Source: Paracoccus everestensis (lineage in GTDB: Bacteria > Pseudomonadota > Alphaproteobacteria > Rhodobacterales > Rhodobacteraceae). Taken from it: a DNA stretch of 64,000 nt. Made by a program: the position numbers and the translations under genes. The notes under the pieces were generated by a model. That model had not been told where the DNA came from and searched no databases. It worked only from the letters and a program-made list of their open reading frames with translations. Below, in pieces: positions 50,842 to 59,430 of this stretch. Each line of letters opens with the position of its first letter. Within the stretch, counting starts at the first letter, position 1. The DNA is taken from positions 1,970,501 to 2,034,500 of the forward strand of contig NZ_CP090836.1 in the NCBI RefSeq assembly GCF_021491915.1, in the 5' to 3' direction.

Positions 50842-52125
50842 TTAACCATGTTTCTTCATCGGCTTACCCGCCACATAGGTCTGGCGGATGCTGCGGTCGT
50901 CGCCCATGATCTGCAGCACGAACAGTTCCTGTTCCAGCGTTTCCGCCCGTTCCATGCGCAGCGCCATCGCGGGCGTGGCGCGGGCATCCAGCACCACCAG
51001 ATCCGCCATGCTGCCGTGCGCCAGCGTGCCGATCTGATCCTCCATTCCCAAGGTCAGGGCATTGCCCCGCGTGATCCAGTGAAAGGCCGACAGCGGTGTC
51101 AGCTTTTGCCCGCGCAGTTGCAGGATCTTGTAGCCTTCGTTCAGGGTTTGCAGCATCGAATAACTGGTGCCGCCGCCGACATCGGTGGCGATGCCGCTGA
51201 CCACGCCCGCCGCCCGCAGCCCTGCCTCGTCGAACAGCCCGGATCCCAGGAACAGGTTCGAGGTCGGGCAGAACACCGCCCGGCTGCCGGTTTCGGCCAT
51301 GCGCGCGATCTCTCGCGGGCGCAGATGGATGGAATGGCCCAGCAGCAGCCTGGGGGACAGCAGGCCGTAGGTTTCATAGATGTCCAAGTAGTCGCGGGCC
51401 TGGGGATAAAGGCTCAGCGTGAAATCGATCTCGTCCAGGTTTTCCGACAGGTGCGTCTGGACATGGCAATCGGGATGTTCGCGCACCAGCGTTCCCGCCA
51501 TCTCCATCTGTTCGGGGGTCGAGGTGATGGCAAAGCGCGGCGTGATCGCGTAACGCTGGCGCCCCTTGCCGTGCCAGCGGTCGATCAGGGCCTTGCTGTC
51601 GTCGTATCCCTGCCGGGGCGTGTCCAGAACCTCGGGCGGGGCATTGCGGTCCATCATCACCTTGCCGGCGACCATTGCCATGTTGCGGGCATGAGCTGCG
51701 GAAAACAGCGCCTCGGCGGATTCCTTGTGGACGGAACAGAAGGCCACGGCGGTGGTCGTGCCATGGTCGGTCAGCAGGTTCAGGAAGGCGTCGGCCATGG
51801 CGGGTGCATGGCCCTGCTGGCGAAAGCGGGCCTCCTCGGGGAAGGTATAGGTGTTCAGCCAGTCCAGAAGCTGCGCGCCCCAGCTGGCGATCACCTGCAG
51901 CTGCGGGAAATGGATATGCGTGTCGATGAAGCCCGGCAGGATCAGGTGCGGACGGTGGTCGATTTCCGCCAGGTCGGGGCGCGCCAAGGCCGTGTAGTCG
52001 TCCACGGCAAGGATGCGGCCATCCTCGACCAGGATCGCGCCGTCCTCGAGGTAGCGGTGGTTGGCGTCGGTGTCCTGTGGGTCGGCATGGAAGCCCAGAA
52101 CGCGCCCCCGGATCAGCTGTTGCAT
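50842..52125 (-). CDS. guaD: Guanine deaminase
   Basis: 427 aa amidohydrolase. PGFIDTHIHFPQLQVIASWGAQLLDWLNTYTFPEEARF is the characteristic guanine deaminase metal-site and lid segment. QTHLSEN, LLGHSIHL and IATDVGGGTSYSMLQTLNEGYKI complete the site. It makes xanthine and ammonia from guanine. The start overlaps the end of xdhC by 13 bases, so it is the fourth gene of an xdhA-xdhB-xdhC-guaD operon; its product xanthine is the substrate of XdhAB. A shared intergenic repeat lies over this junction. Confidence 0.95.
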   Translation of the reverse strand: MQQLIRGRVLGFHADPQDTDANHRYLEDGAILVEDGRILAVDDYTALARPDLAEIDHRPHLILPGFIDTHIHFPQLQVIASWGAQLLDWLNTYTFPEEARFRQQGHAPAMADAFLNLLTDHGTTTAVAFCSVHKESAEALFSAAHARNMAMVAGKVMMDRNAPPEVLDTPRQGYDDSKALIDRWHGKGRQRYAITPRFAITSTPEQMEMAGTLVREHPDCHVQTHLSENLDEIDFTLSLYPQARDYLDIYETYGLLSPRLLLGHSIHLRPREIARMAETGSRAVFCPTSNLFLGSGLFDEAGLRAAGVVSGIATDVGGGTSYSMLQTLNEGYKILQLRGQKLTPLSAFHWITRGNALTLGMEDQIGTLAHGSMADLVVLDARATPAMALRMERAETLEQELFVLQIMGDDRSIRQTYVAGKPMKKHG

Positions 52126-52853
52126 GGATATTTTCGTGAAGAAGAATTGACGGTCAGCCGCGCGATCAGTTCGGCGGCGGTGAAGGCGGCAATGACGGCC
52201 GGGCGCTTGTCATGGGTGAAGCCCGCGCCGATGGGGCAGATCAAGGGCGCAGGGTCCAGGCCCCGTTCGCGGGCAAAGCGGCTGAACTGCGCACGCTTGG
52301 TGGCGCTGCCGATCATGCCGACATAGGGCAGGTCGTCGCGCGACAGCGCCTCGGCCGCCAGCAGGAAGTCGAGCGCGTGGTCATGGGTCAGGATCACCAC
52401 GGAACTGCCAGGGCGGGCGGCGCGGATCTCGGCTTCGGGCAAGGGGGTCAGGCGTGTTTCGATGCCGAGCGCAGCCTGGGCCAGTTCCTCGGGACGTTGG
52501 TCGATCAGCAGGGGGTTGACCGGCAGGGGATGCAGGGCCTGCACCAGCGCGCGCCCGACATGGCCTGCGCCAAAGACCAGCACATCGGGATGATCCTCGG
52601 GCGTGGGGCCATGGCGGTCCAGTTGCAGGACCACCCTGCCCCCGCAGCATTGCCCGATCTCGGGGCCAAGGGGGATGTCCATGCGGGCCTCGGCCTCGCC
52701 CGATGCCAGCATGGCCCGCGCGCGGTCGATGGCCATGTATTCCAGCTGGCCGCCGCCGATGGTGCCTTCCACGCGATCGGGGCCGACAAACATCTCGGCC
52801 CCCGCATCGCGTGGCGTGGACCCGAGGGCCGATATGACCCGGACGCGGATCAT
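52113..52853 (-). CDS. xdhC: Xanthine dehydrogenase accessory protein XdhC
   Basis: 246 aa. The N-terminal XdhC/CoxI domain (GSTPRDAGAEMFVG, GTIGGGQLEYMAIDRAR, QCCGGRV) and the Rossmann domain (VLVFGAGHVGRALVQAL, YVGMIGSATKRAQFSRFARERG, CPIGAGFTHDKRPAVIAAFTAAELI) are complete. It inserts sulfurated molybdenum cofactor into XdhB. The N-terminus is shorter than usual. The last 11 residues (NSSSRKYPCNS) are encoded by an intergenic-type repeat. ATGA overlap with the xdhB stop. Confidence 0.94.
   Translation of the reverse strand: MIRVRVISALGSTPRDAGAEMFVGPDRVEGTIGGGQLEYMAIDRARAMLASGEAEARMDIPLGPEIGQCCGGRVVLQLDRHGPTPEDHPDVLVFGAGHVGRALVQALHPLPVNPLLIDQRPEELAQAALGIETRLTPLPEAEIRAARPGSSVVILTHDHALDFLLAAEALSRDDLPYVGMIGSATKRAQFSRFARERGLDPAPLICPIGAGFTHDKRPAVIAAFTAAELIARLTVNSSSRKYPCNS
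52126..52146. repeat. Repeat element at the xdhC-guaD junction
   Basis: GGATATTT, two bases, then GTGAAGAAGAA: 19 of 21 positions identical to 44793-44813. Here it codes for the XdhC tail and lies just before the guaD ATG. Confidence 0.6.
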
Positions 52854-55156
52854 CCCCGCAGCGCCTCGATCGCCATCAGCACGCGCTCGGGCGTGGCGGG
52901 GGCGTCCAGGCGGGCCGGTTCGCGGTAATCGCTGAAGGACGCGACGGCCATGTTGATCGCCTCGAACACGCTGATGCCCAGCATGAAGGGCGGCTCGCCC
53001 ACGGCCTTGGACCGCTTGATGGTGCGCTCGGTCGCCTCGGACCAGTCGGCCAGGCTGACGTTGAAGATGCGCGGGCGGTCGGATGCCAGCGGCACCTTGT
53101 AGGTCGACGGCGCATGGGTGCGCAGCCGTCCCTTGTCATCCCACCACAATTCCTCGGTCGTCAGCCAGCCTGCGCCCTGGACAAAGGCGCCTTCGACCTG
53201 GCCCTTGTCCAGCGCCGGGTTCAGCGATCGGCCCACGTCGTGGATCACGTCGGTGCGGTCGATGACGTATTCTCCGGTTAGGGTATCGACCGAGACCTCG
53301 GACACCGCCGCGCCATAGGCATAGTAATAGAAAGGCCGCCCCCGCCCCGTCGCGCGGTCCCAATGGATCTTCGGCGTCTTGTAGAAACCCGCCGCCGACA
53401 GGTGGATCCGCGCCATATAGGCCGCCGCGATCACGTCGTTCCAGGGGATCATGTGGTCGCCCGCGCGGATATGGCCGGGGACGAACCGGACGTCCTCGCG
53501 CGGCTGCTGCCAGCGTTCGGCCACGAATTCGACCAGCCGGGCCTTGATCTGTTCCGCCGCGTCCAGCGCCGCCATGCCGTTCAGGTCCGTTCCCGAGGAC
53601 GCCGCCGTGGCCGAGGTGTTGGGCACCTTTTCCGTCGTCGTGCGGGTGATCTTGATGCAGGTGATGTCGCACTGGAAGGCCTCGGCCACGACCTGCGCCA
53701 CCTTGGTGTTGAGGCCCTGCCCCATCTCGCACCCGCCGTGGTTCAGGGCGATGGAGCCGTCGTTATAGACATGGATCAGCGCGCCAGCCTGGTTGAACCA
53801 GGTCGCAGTGAAGCTGATGCCGAACTTGACCGGCGTCAGCGCGATGCCCTTGCGGATCACGCCGCCTTTGGCGTTCCAGTCCAGCACGGCCTGGCGGCGG
53901 GCCTGATAGTCGCTGGATGCCTCCAGATCGGCGAAGATGCGGGGCAGGATCTGGTCGTTGACCTCCTGGTGATAGGGGGTCAGCTGGCCGTTCTGGTAAA
54001 GGTTGGCCTTGCGGATCTCCAGCGGATCGCGGCCCAATGCATAGGCGATTTCCTCGATCATCCGTTCGGCAACAATCACCCCTTGCGGACCGCCGAAGCC
54101 GCGAAATGCGGTGTTGCTGACGGTGTTCGTCTTCATCGGATGGCTGCTGATCCGCACGTCGGGGTAGTAATAGGCATTGTCCGCGTGAAACAGCGCGCGG
54201 TCCGTCACCGGGCCGGACAGGTCGGCGGAAAAGCCGCAGCGGGCATACCAGTCGCCCCGGACGGCGCGGATGCGGCCGGTGTCGTCAAAGCCCACCTCGT
54301 AATCCACGACGAAATCGTGGCGCTTGCCGGTGGCGGTCATGTCGTCGTCGCGGTCGGGGCGGATCTTGACGGCGCGGTTCCAGCGTTTCGCGGCAATGGC
54401 CGCGACGCAGGAAAACAGGTTCATCTGCGTTTCCTTGCCGCCGAAGCCACCGCCCATCCGGCGCACGTTCACCACGACCGCGTTGTTCCGGCAGCCTAGG
54501 ACATGGGCGACCATGTGCTGCACCTCGGACGGGTGCTGGGTCGAGACGTTGATTGTCACGTCCTCGTCCTCGCCCGGGATGGCCATGGCGATCTGGCCTT
54601 CCAGATAGAAATGGTCCTGCCCGCCGATGTTGAAGCGACCCTTGATCCGGCGGGGCGCGGCGGCCATGCCCGCGTCGGCATCGCCCCGGCGCAGCGTCAG
54701 CGGGTCGGTGACATAGCCCATGCCCGCGTCCTTCGCGGCCATCGGATCAAGCGCATGGGGCAAGACGTCATAGGTGATGCGCGCCTTGTGCGCCGCGCGC
54801 CGCGCCTGGTCGCGGGTTTCCGCGATCACGGCAAAGACCGGCTGCCCCCAGAACAGCACCTCGCGTTCCGCAAAGATCGGGTCGTCGTTCTTGCCATTAG
54901 GCGACACGTCGTTGACGCCGGGAATGTCCTCGGCCGTCAGCACGCCCACCACGCCGGGGGATGCCAGCGTCTCCGAAAAATCCATGCCGGTAATCAACCC
55001 GTGGGCGCATTGAGACAAGCCCAGATAGGCGTGCAGCAACCCGTGAGGCTCGGCCAGGTCGTCGGTATAGTCGGCGCGGCCGGTGACGTGCTTGATGGCG
55101 CTGTCGTGGATGGTGTCCTGATGGGCCTGGCCGCGAATGGCGGTTTCGTCTTTCAT
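52850..55156 (-). CDS. xdhB: Xanthine dehydrogenase, molybdopterin subunit
   Basis: 768 aa. Mo-cofactor motifs GGQDHFYLEGQIAMAIPGE, RMGGGFGGKETQ, NTAFRGFGGPQGV, GGCEMGQGLNTKVAQVVAEAF and the catalytic Glu in KAVGEPPFMLGISVFEAI are present. It hydroxylates hypoxanthine and xanthine to urate with electrons passed to the XdhA FeS/FAD subunit. Located between xdhA (1 bp gap) and xdhC (ATGA overlap). Confidence 0.97.
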   Translation of the reverse strand: MKDETAIRGQAHQDTIHDSAIKHVTGRADYTDDLAEPHGLLHAYLGLSQCAHGLITGMDFSETLASPGVVGVLTAEDIPGVNDVSPNGKNDDPIFAEREVLFWGQPVFAVIAETRDQARRAAHKARITYDVLPHALDPMAAKDAGMGYVTDPLTLRRGDADAGMAAAPRRIKGRFNIGGQDHFYLEGQIAMAIPGEDEDVTINVSTQHPSEVQHMVAHVLGCRNNAVVVNVRRMGGGFGGKETQMNLFSCVAAIAAKRWNRAVKIRPDRDDDMTATGKRHDFVVDYEVGFDDTGRIRAVRGDWYARCGFSADLSGPVTDRALFHADNAYYYPDVRISSHPMKTNTVSNTAFRGFGGPQGVIVAERMIEEIAYALGRDPLEIRKANLYQNGQLTPYHQEVNDQILPRIFADLEASSDYQARRQAVLDWNAKGGVIRKGIALTPVKFGISFTATWFNQAGALIHVYNDGSIALNHGGCEMGQGLNTKVAQVVAEAFQCDITCIKITRTTTEKVPNTSATAASSGTDLNGMAALDAAEQIKARLVEFVAERWQQPREDVRFVPGHIRAGDHMIPWNDVIAAAYMARIHLSAAGFYKTPKIHWDRATGRGRPFYYYAYGAAVSEVSVDTLTGEYVIDRTDVIHDVGRSLNPALDKGQVEGAFVQGAGWLTTEELWWDDKGRLRTHAPSTYKVPLASDRPRIFNVSLADWSEATERTIKRSKAVGEPPFMLGISVFEAINMAVASFSDYREPARLDAPATPERVLMAIEALRG

Positions 55157-55157
55157 C

Positions 55158-56609
55158 TCACGCTCCTACGGCTTGGCTCAGGCGCACGGGCAGGCCGGGC
55201 TCGGATTGTTCCAGCCAGAAGCGGCGGAACAGGTTGGCGGCGACCGTGCGGCGATAATCGGCGCTGGCGCGCCAGTCGGACAAGGGCTGGAAGTCGTCGG
55301 CCACGGCGCGGGCTGCGGCCTCGAACGTCTCGCGGGCGAAGGGCTGGCCAGTCAGCGCGGCCTCGGCCCCCGTGGCGCGCTTGGGCGTGCCCGCCATGCC
55401 GCCAAAGCAGATCCGGGCATCGGCGATGGTGCCATTGTCAACGGTCAGGCAGAAACCTGCGGCGACGGCGGTGATGTCGCTGTCGCGGCGCTTGGTGATC
55501 TTGTAGGCGGCGATCATGGCCTGCGGTTGGACAGGGATGATGACTTCCTCGACAAACTCGCCCGGCGCACGGTCTTGTTTCCCGTATTCGATGAAGAAGT
55601 CCCCCAACGGCAATTCGCGCCGCGCCGCGCCCTTGCGCAGCACGATCCGCGCACCCAGCGCGATCAGCAGCGGCGGCGTGTCGCCGATGGGGGATCCGTT
55701 GGCGATATTGGCGCCGATGGTGCCCATGTTGCGCACCTGCCAGCCGCCGATGCGCAGCCAATAGTCATGGGCGGCGGGGATGTGCTGGCGGATCAGGGGC
55801 GCGGCTTCGGAATAGGTGACGCCCGCGCCCAGGCGGATCTCGCCATTCTCGGCACGCTTCGACTTCATCAGGTGGCCGATGAACACGGCGGGCGAAATGT
55901 CGCGCATGAACTTCGTGACCCACAGCCCAACATCGGTCGCCCCTGCGATGATCGTGGCCTTCGGCTCGGCCTCCAGCACGGCGGCCAGGTCGTCGGTGTC
56001 GGCGGGGATGACCGCGCGTTCGCCGTTCTTCGACAGCTCGACCCGTTCCCCCCGCATATCGCGCAGTCTTGCAGCCACAAGCTCGCGTTCCACTGCCAAG
56101 GCATCGGCGGCCTGACCGCCTGCGCGGCCGGCGGCAAGCGCGGCCTTGATGATCGGCTCGTATCCCGTGCAGCGGCAGATATTGCCCTGCAGCGCGACCT
56201 CGATATCGGTGGCCGTGGCGCCCGGATTGGTCATCCACAAGCCATACAGCGCCATGATGATGCCGGGCGTGCAAAAGCCGCACTGGCTGCCATGATATTC
56301 CACCATCGCCGCCTGGATCGGGTGCAGCCCTCCGTCGGGACCGCGCAGGTGTTCGATCGTCACGACATGGCAGCCGTGGCAGGAGGCCAGAAAGCGGATG
56401 CAGGCGTTCACCGGTTCATAGACCAGCCCGTCATCGGTCAGCCGGCCCACCAGCACGGTGCAGGCGCCGCAGTCGCCCTCGGCGCAGCCTTCCTTGGTGC
56501 CGGTCAGCCGCCGGTCGATGCGCAGGAAATCCAGCAGCGTGTCGGACGCCCCGACAGCGGTCAGTTCGACGGGCCTGCCGTTCAGCAAAAAGCGCAGCGC
56601 GGGTGTCAT
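55158..56609 (-). CDS. xdhA: Xanthine dehydrogenase, FeS/FAD subunit
   Basis: 483 aa. Two [2Fe-2S] sites: CAEGDCGAC (plant-type ferredoxin) with a further Cys near 75, and CGFCTPG...CRCTGY. The FAD domain has ATIIAGATDVGLWVTK and GTIGANIANGSPIGDTPPLLIAL, the C-terminal domain ends at LEQSEPGLPVRLSQAVGA. It passes electrons from the Mo site to NAD+. AAAGGA before ATG 56609 (MTPALRFLLNGRPV) sets the start. First gene of xdhABC-guaD, divergent from a LysR gene. Confidence 0.97.
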   Translation of the reverse strand: MTPALRFLLNGRPVELTAVGASDTLLDFLRIDRRLTGTKEGCAEGDCGACTVLVGRLTDDGLVYEPVNACIRFLASCHGCHVVTIEHLRGPDGGLHPIQAAMVEYHGSQCGFCTPGIIMALYGLWMTNPGATATDIEVALQGNICRCTGYEPIIKAALAAGRAGGQAADALAVERELVAARLRDMRGERVELSKNGERAVIPADTDDLAAVLEAEPKATIIAGATDVGLWVTKFMRDISPAVFIGHLMKSKRAENGEIRLGAGVTYSEAAPLIRQHIPAAHDYWLRIGGWQVRNMGTIGANIANGSPIGDTPPLLIALGARIVLRKGAARRELPLGDFFIEYGKQDRAPGEFVEEVIIPVQPQAMIAAYKITKRRDSDITAVAAGFCLTVDNGTIADARICFGGMAGTPKRATGAEAALTGQPFARETFEAAARAVADDFQPLSDWRASADYRRTVAANLFRRFWLEQSEPGLPVRLSQAVGA

Positions 56610-56645
56610 GGCATTCCTTTGTGGCTGTGGACCCATGGGAAAACC

Positions 56646-56717
56646 TAGGCCGAAAAAAACGGTTGCGAAATCGGTGCCGACCCGGAAGACTTTACACGAT
56701 TCCTTGAAAACGGCCTA
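56646..56717. promoter_or_regulatory. Dyad in the xdhA-lysR intergenic region
   Basis: TAGGCCG (56646-56652) and CGGCCTA (56711-56717) are inverted copies at the two ends of the 114-bp divergent promoter region. The wide spacing is unlike a single LysR box but would suit two half-sites. Confidence 0.3.
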
Positions 56718-56723
56718 ACATCC

Positions 56724-57617
56724 ATGTCATATCTTGAAAGCCTGCGCGTCTTTGTCCGTGTGGTCGAACTGGGATCGATCACCGCGGGGGGCAGGGATCT
56801 GCGGCTTTCGCCGGCGGTCGCCTCGAACCGCATCAAGGATCTGGAAAACCGATTTGGTGTGCGGCTGCTGAACCGCACCACCCGCAAGCTGACCCCGACC
56901 GAGATCGGGCGCGCCTTCTATGACAACGCCCGCCGCGTGATCGACACCCTGGACGAGGCCGAGGCGCTTGTGTCCAGCTTTTCCGGCCGTCCGCAGGGGG
57001 TGATCCGCCTGACCGCGCCCCTGGGCCTGGGGCGGCGGCTGATTGCGCCGCTGATTCCGCCCTTTTGCGCCGAAAATCCCGGAGTGGATTTCCGCCTGCG
57101 GCTGTCGGACCGCAACGTCAATATCGTGGAAGACGCCATCGACCTGGCGTTTTTCCTGGGGGAACCTGCCGATTCCGCATTGAAATGGCGCAAGATCGCG
57201 GACTGCCCACGCGTGTTGGTCGCATCCCCCGACTATCTCTCGCGCAGCGGGACGCCAAAAGCGCCCGAGGATCTGGTCGATCACAACTGCCTGTTGCTGC
57301 GCTATCCCCGCAGCCCGGAATATTACTGGGTCCTGCAATCCGAGGACGGCCCGCAGAAGATGATGGTCAGCGGGCGGTTCGACACCGACGACGGCGATGT
57401 TCTGACCGCCTGGGCGCTTGGCGGCGAAGGCATTGCCAACCGGCCGCTTTACGAGGTCGCGGCGGACATCAAGGCCGGGCGCCTGGCCGAGGTCTTGCCA
57501 GACAACCGGCCCCTGCCCTCGCAGTTCGGCGCCCTGACGCCGCATCGGCGGTTGCAGGATCCGAAGGTGCGGATGTTTGCGGATTTCGCGGTGCGGGAAT
57601 TGAAAAAGGTGTTCTGA
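56724..57617 (+). CDS. LysR family transcriptional regulator
   Basis: 297 aa. N-terminal winged HTH (1-60: MSYLESLRVFVRVVELGSITAGGRDLRLSPAVASNRIKDLENRFGVRLLNRTTRKLTPTEIG) and a periplasmic-binding-like effector domain (about 90-297). It is of the subgroup near DmlR/PtxR-like regulators. Divergent from xdhA and convergent to puuD, so it most likely controls the purine genes, sensing a purine or ureide. A TTATC-N11-GATAA site lies upstream of uraH. Confidence 0.92.
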   Translation: MSYLESLRVFVRVVELGSITAGGRDLRLSPAVASNRIKDLENRFGVRLLNRTTRKLTPTEIGRAFYDNARRVIDTLDEAEALVSSFSGRPQGVIRLTAPLGLGRRLIAPLIPPFCAENPGVDFRLRLSDRNVNIVEDAIDLAFFLGEPADSALKWRKIADCPRVLVASPDYLSRSGTPKAPEDLVDHNCLLLRYPRSPEYYWVLQSEDGPQKMMVSGRFDTDDGDVLTAWALGGEGIANRPLYEVAADIKAGRLAEVLPDNRPLPSQFGALTPHRRLQDPKVRMFADFAVRELKKVF

Positions 57618-57638
57618 CGGCGAAAGACCAGGCGGGCC

Positions 57639-58901
57639 TTACATCCCCGCCAGATCCGCCGCACCTGCCGCGCGGAACCAGCGGATGATCTGCTCGCGTT
57701 CCTGCGGTTCCATATAGGTGACATTCGCCGGCGGCATGGCATCGGTCAGGCCCGCCTGGACATAGATCTCGCGCGCGTGGCGGGCGATGTCGCCGGGGGT
57801 TTCCAGGAAAACCCCCTTCGGTGCATGGCGAATGCCCTCATAGCCGGGTTCGCGGGCATGACACATGGAACAGCGGCCCAGCACCGCGTCGCTGACCTGC
57901 TGGAATCCTTCAGCCTCGGCAAAGCGGGTTTCCACCGGGGTCAGGGGCCGCGCCTCGGCCTGTTCCAGGCTGTCCTGGTTCAGCCCGGCCGATGACAGCC
58001 ACATCACCATGATGAACAGCACCACCGTCACCGCCCAGGTCCACCACTGGTATCCCTTGCGGGCGTGCATGGTGTTGAAGAAATGCCGGATGGTCACGCC
58101 CATCAGGAAGATCAGCGCCGCGATCAGCCAGTTGTACTGGCTGGCAAAGGCCAGTGGATAATGGTTCGACAGCATCAGGAAGATCACGGGCAGCGTCAGA
58201 TAGTTGTTGTGCGTCGACCGCAGCTTGGCGATCTTGCCGTATTTCGGATCGGGCGCCCGCCCGGCCTTGAGGTCCGCCACCACGATCCGCTGGTTCGGCA
58301 TGATGATGAAGAACACGTTGGCCGTCATGATCGTCGCGGTGAACGCGCCCAGATGCAGCAGCGCCGCGCGGCCGGTGAAGACCTGCGTATAGCCCCAGCC
58401 CATCGCCACAAGCGCCACGAACAGAAGCAGCATCAGGACCGTCGGAGTCTCGCCCAGGCGCGACTTGCACAGCGTGTCATAGATCAGCCAGCCCAACGCC
58501 AGCGACCCGGCCGAGATCAGGATCGCCTGCCAAGTCGCTAGGTCGGCCTTGGCGGTGTCGATCAGATACAGGTTCGCGCCAGCCCAGTACGTGACCATCA
58601 GCAGGGCGGCGCCCGACAGCCAGGTCGAATAGCTTTCCCATTTGAACCAGGTCAGATGATCGGGCATCTGTTCGGGGGCGACCAGGTATTTGTTGATGTG
58701 ATAGAAGCCGCCTCCGTGGACCTGCCATTCCTCGCCATGCGCCCCTTTCGGCAGGTGCGGCGCCTTTTGCAATCCCAAGTCCAAGGCGATGAAATAGAAG
58801 GACGAGCCGATCCAGGCAATGGCGGTGATGACATGGGTCCAGCGGATCGCGAAGGCCAGCCATTCCCAGATGATGGTTTGGTCGGGAATCAGGTGCAGCA
58901 T
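57639..58901 (-). CDS. puuD: Urate hydroxylase PuuD (membrane, cytochrome c fused)
   Basis: 420 aa. About eight membrane helices (first: WLAFAIRWTHVITAIAWIGSSFYFIALDL), conserved HNNYLTLPVIFLMLSNHYP, and a C-terminal cytochrome c domain with CSMCH near 343 and a downstream Met (AMPPANVTYM). It oxidises urate to 5-hydroxyisourate and passes electrons to the respiratory chain, not O2. It follows uraH after 3 bases in the same direction. The cluster lacks a soluble uricase, in keeping with this choice. Confidence 0.95.
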   Translation of the reverse strand: MLHLIPDQTIIWEWLAFAIRWTHVITAIAWIGSSFYFIALDLGLQKAPHLPKGAHGEEWQVHGGGFYHINKYLVAPEQMPDHLTWFKWESYSTWLSGAALLMVTYWAGANLYLIDTAKADLATWQAILISAGSLALGWLIYDTLCKSRLGETPTVLMLLLFVALVAMGWGYTQVFTGRAALLHLGAFTATIMTANVFFIIMPNQRIVVADLKAGRAPDPKYGKIAKLRSTHNNYLTLPVIFLMLSNHYPLAFASQYNWLIAALIFLMGVTIRHFFNTMHARKGYQWWTWAVTVVLFIMVMWLSSAGLNQDSLEQAEARPLTPVETRFAEAEGFQQVSDAVLGRCSMCHAREPGYEGIRHAPKGVFLETPGDIARHAREIYVQAGLTDAMPPANVTYMEPQEREQIIRWFRAAGAADLAGM

Positions 58902-58904
58902 GGA

Positions 58905-59258
58905 TCAGCTTCCCCGATAGGTGGAATAGCCGAAAGGCGAGACCAGCAGCGGCACATGGTAATGGTCGTCCTGCGACATGCCAAAGCGGATCGGGATCAC
59001 GTCCAGGAAACGGGGGCTTTCGGGTTCGATCCCGGTCGCGTCCATCCAGGCTCCGGCGTGGAACTCCAGTTCAAAGGTGCCGGTGGCGAAATCCGCCGCG
59101 GGCAGGATCTGGCTATCGGTGCGGCCGTCGCTGTTGGTCTTCAGCCGCGCAAGTTCGGTCCGCTGGCCGTTCTCAAGACGGAACAGCACCACCTCCATCC
59201 CCTCGGCCGGACGGCCTCGGGCCGTGTCCAGCACATGGGTGGTCAGGTATCCAGGCAT
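58905..59258 (-). CDS. uraH: 5-hydroxyisourate hydrolase
   Basis: 117 aa transthyretin-like protein. The N-terminal LTTHVLDTARGRPAEGMEV and C-terminal HYHVPLLVSPFGYSTYRGS, with the diagnostic YRGS tetrapeptide, are intact; the middle Arg/His active-site residues are present. It hydrolyses the PuuD product to OHCU. GGGAGG before the ATG. First gene of uraH-puuD. OHCU decarboxylase, the next step, is not in the window. Confidence 0.96.
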   Translation of the reverse strand: MPGYLTTHVLDTARGRPAEGMEVVLFRLENGQRTELARLKTNSDGRTDSQILPAADFATGTFELEFHAGAWMDATGIEPESPRFLDVIPIRFGMSQDDHYHVPLLVSPFGYSTYRGS

Positions 59259-59273
59259 CGTCGCCCTCCCTTA

Positions 59274-59294
59274 TTATCGCTGATTTCTTGATAA
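59274..59294. promoter_or_regulatory. TTATC-N11-GATAA site upstream of uraH
   Basis: TTATC (59274-59278) and GATAA (59290-59294) are perfect inverted arms with 11 bases between them, the T-N11-A form of LysR boxes. It lies 15 bases before the uraH ATG. Confidence 0.5.
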
Positions 59295-59369
59295 CCGATC
59301 CCTTTGCATCCGCACGAGAGGGACCATAAGCAAGGTAGTCTTAAGATTTCGTAGAAAATCCGGCGTTCA

Positions 59370-59427
59370 CTTTGGCGCAAATATCCTCGGGGGGAGCGCG
59401 AAGCGCGTGGGGGGCAGACAGCCCCCC
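59370..59427 (-). repeat. Intergenic hairpin element and terminator after the deaminase gene
   Basis: AATATCCTCGGGGGG (59380-59394) matches 48688-48702, preceded by a similar CTTTGGC. It is followed by GCGC-GAA-GCGC and the perfect stem GGGGGGC (59409-59415)/GCCCCCC (59421-59427). On the minus strand it lies 3 bases after the deaminase stop. Confidence 0.6.
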
Positions 59428-59430
59428 AGC

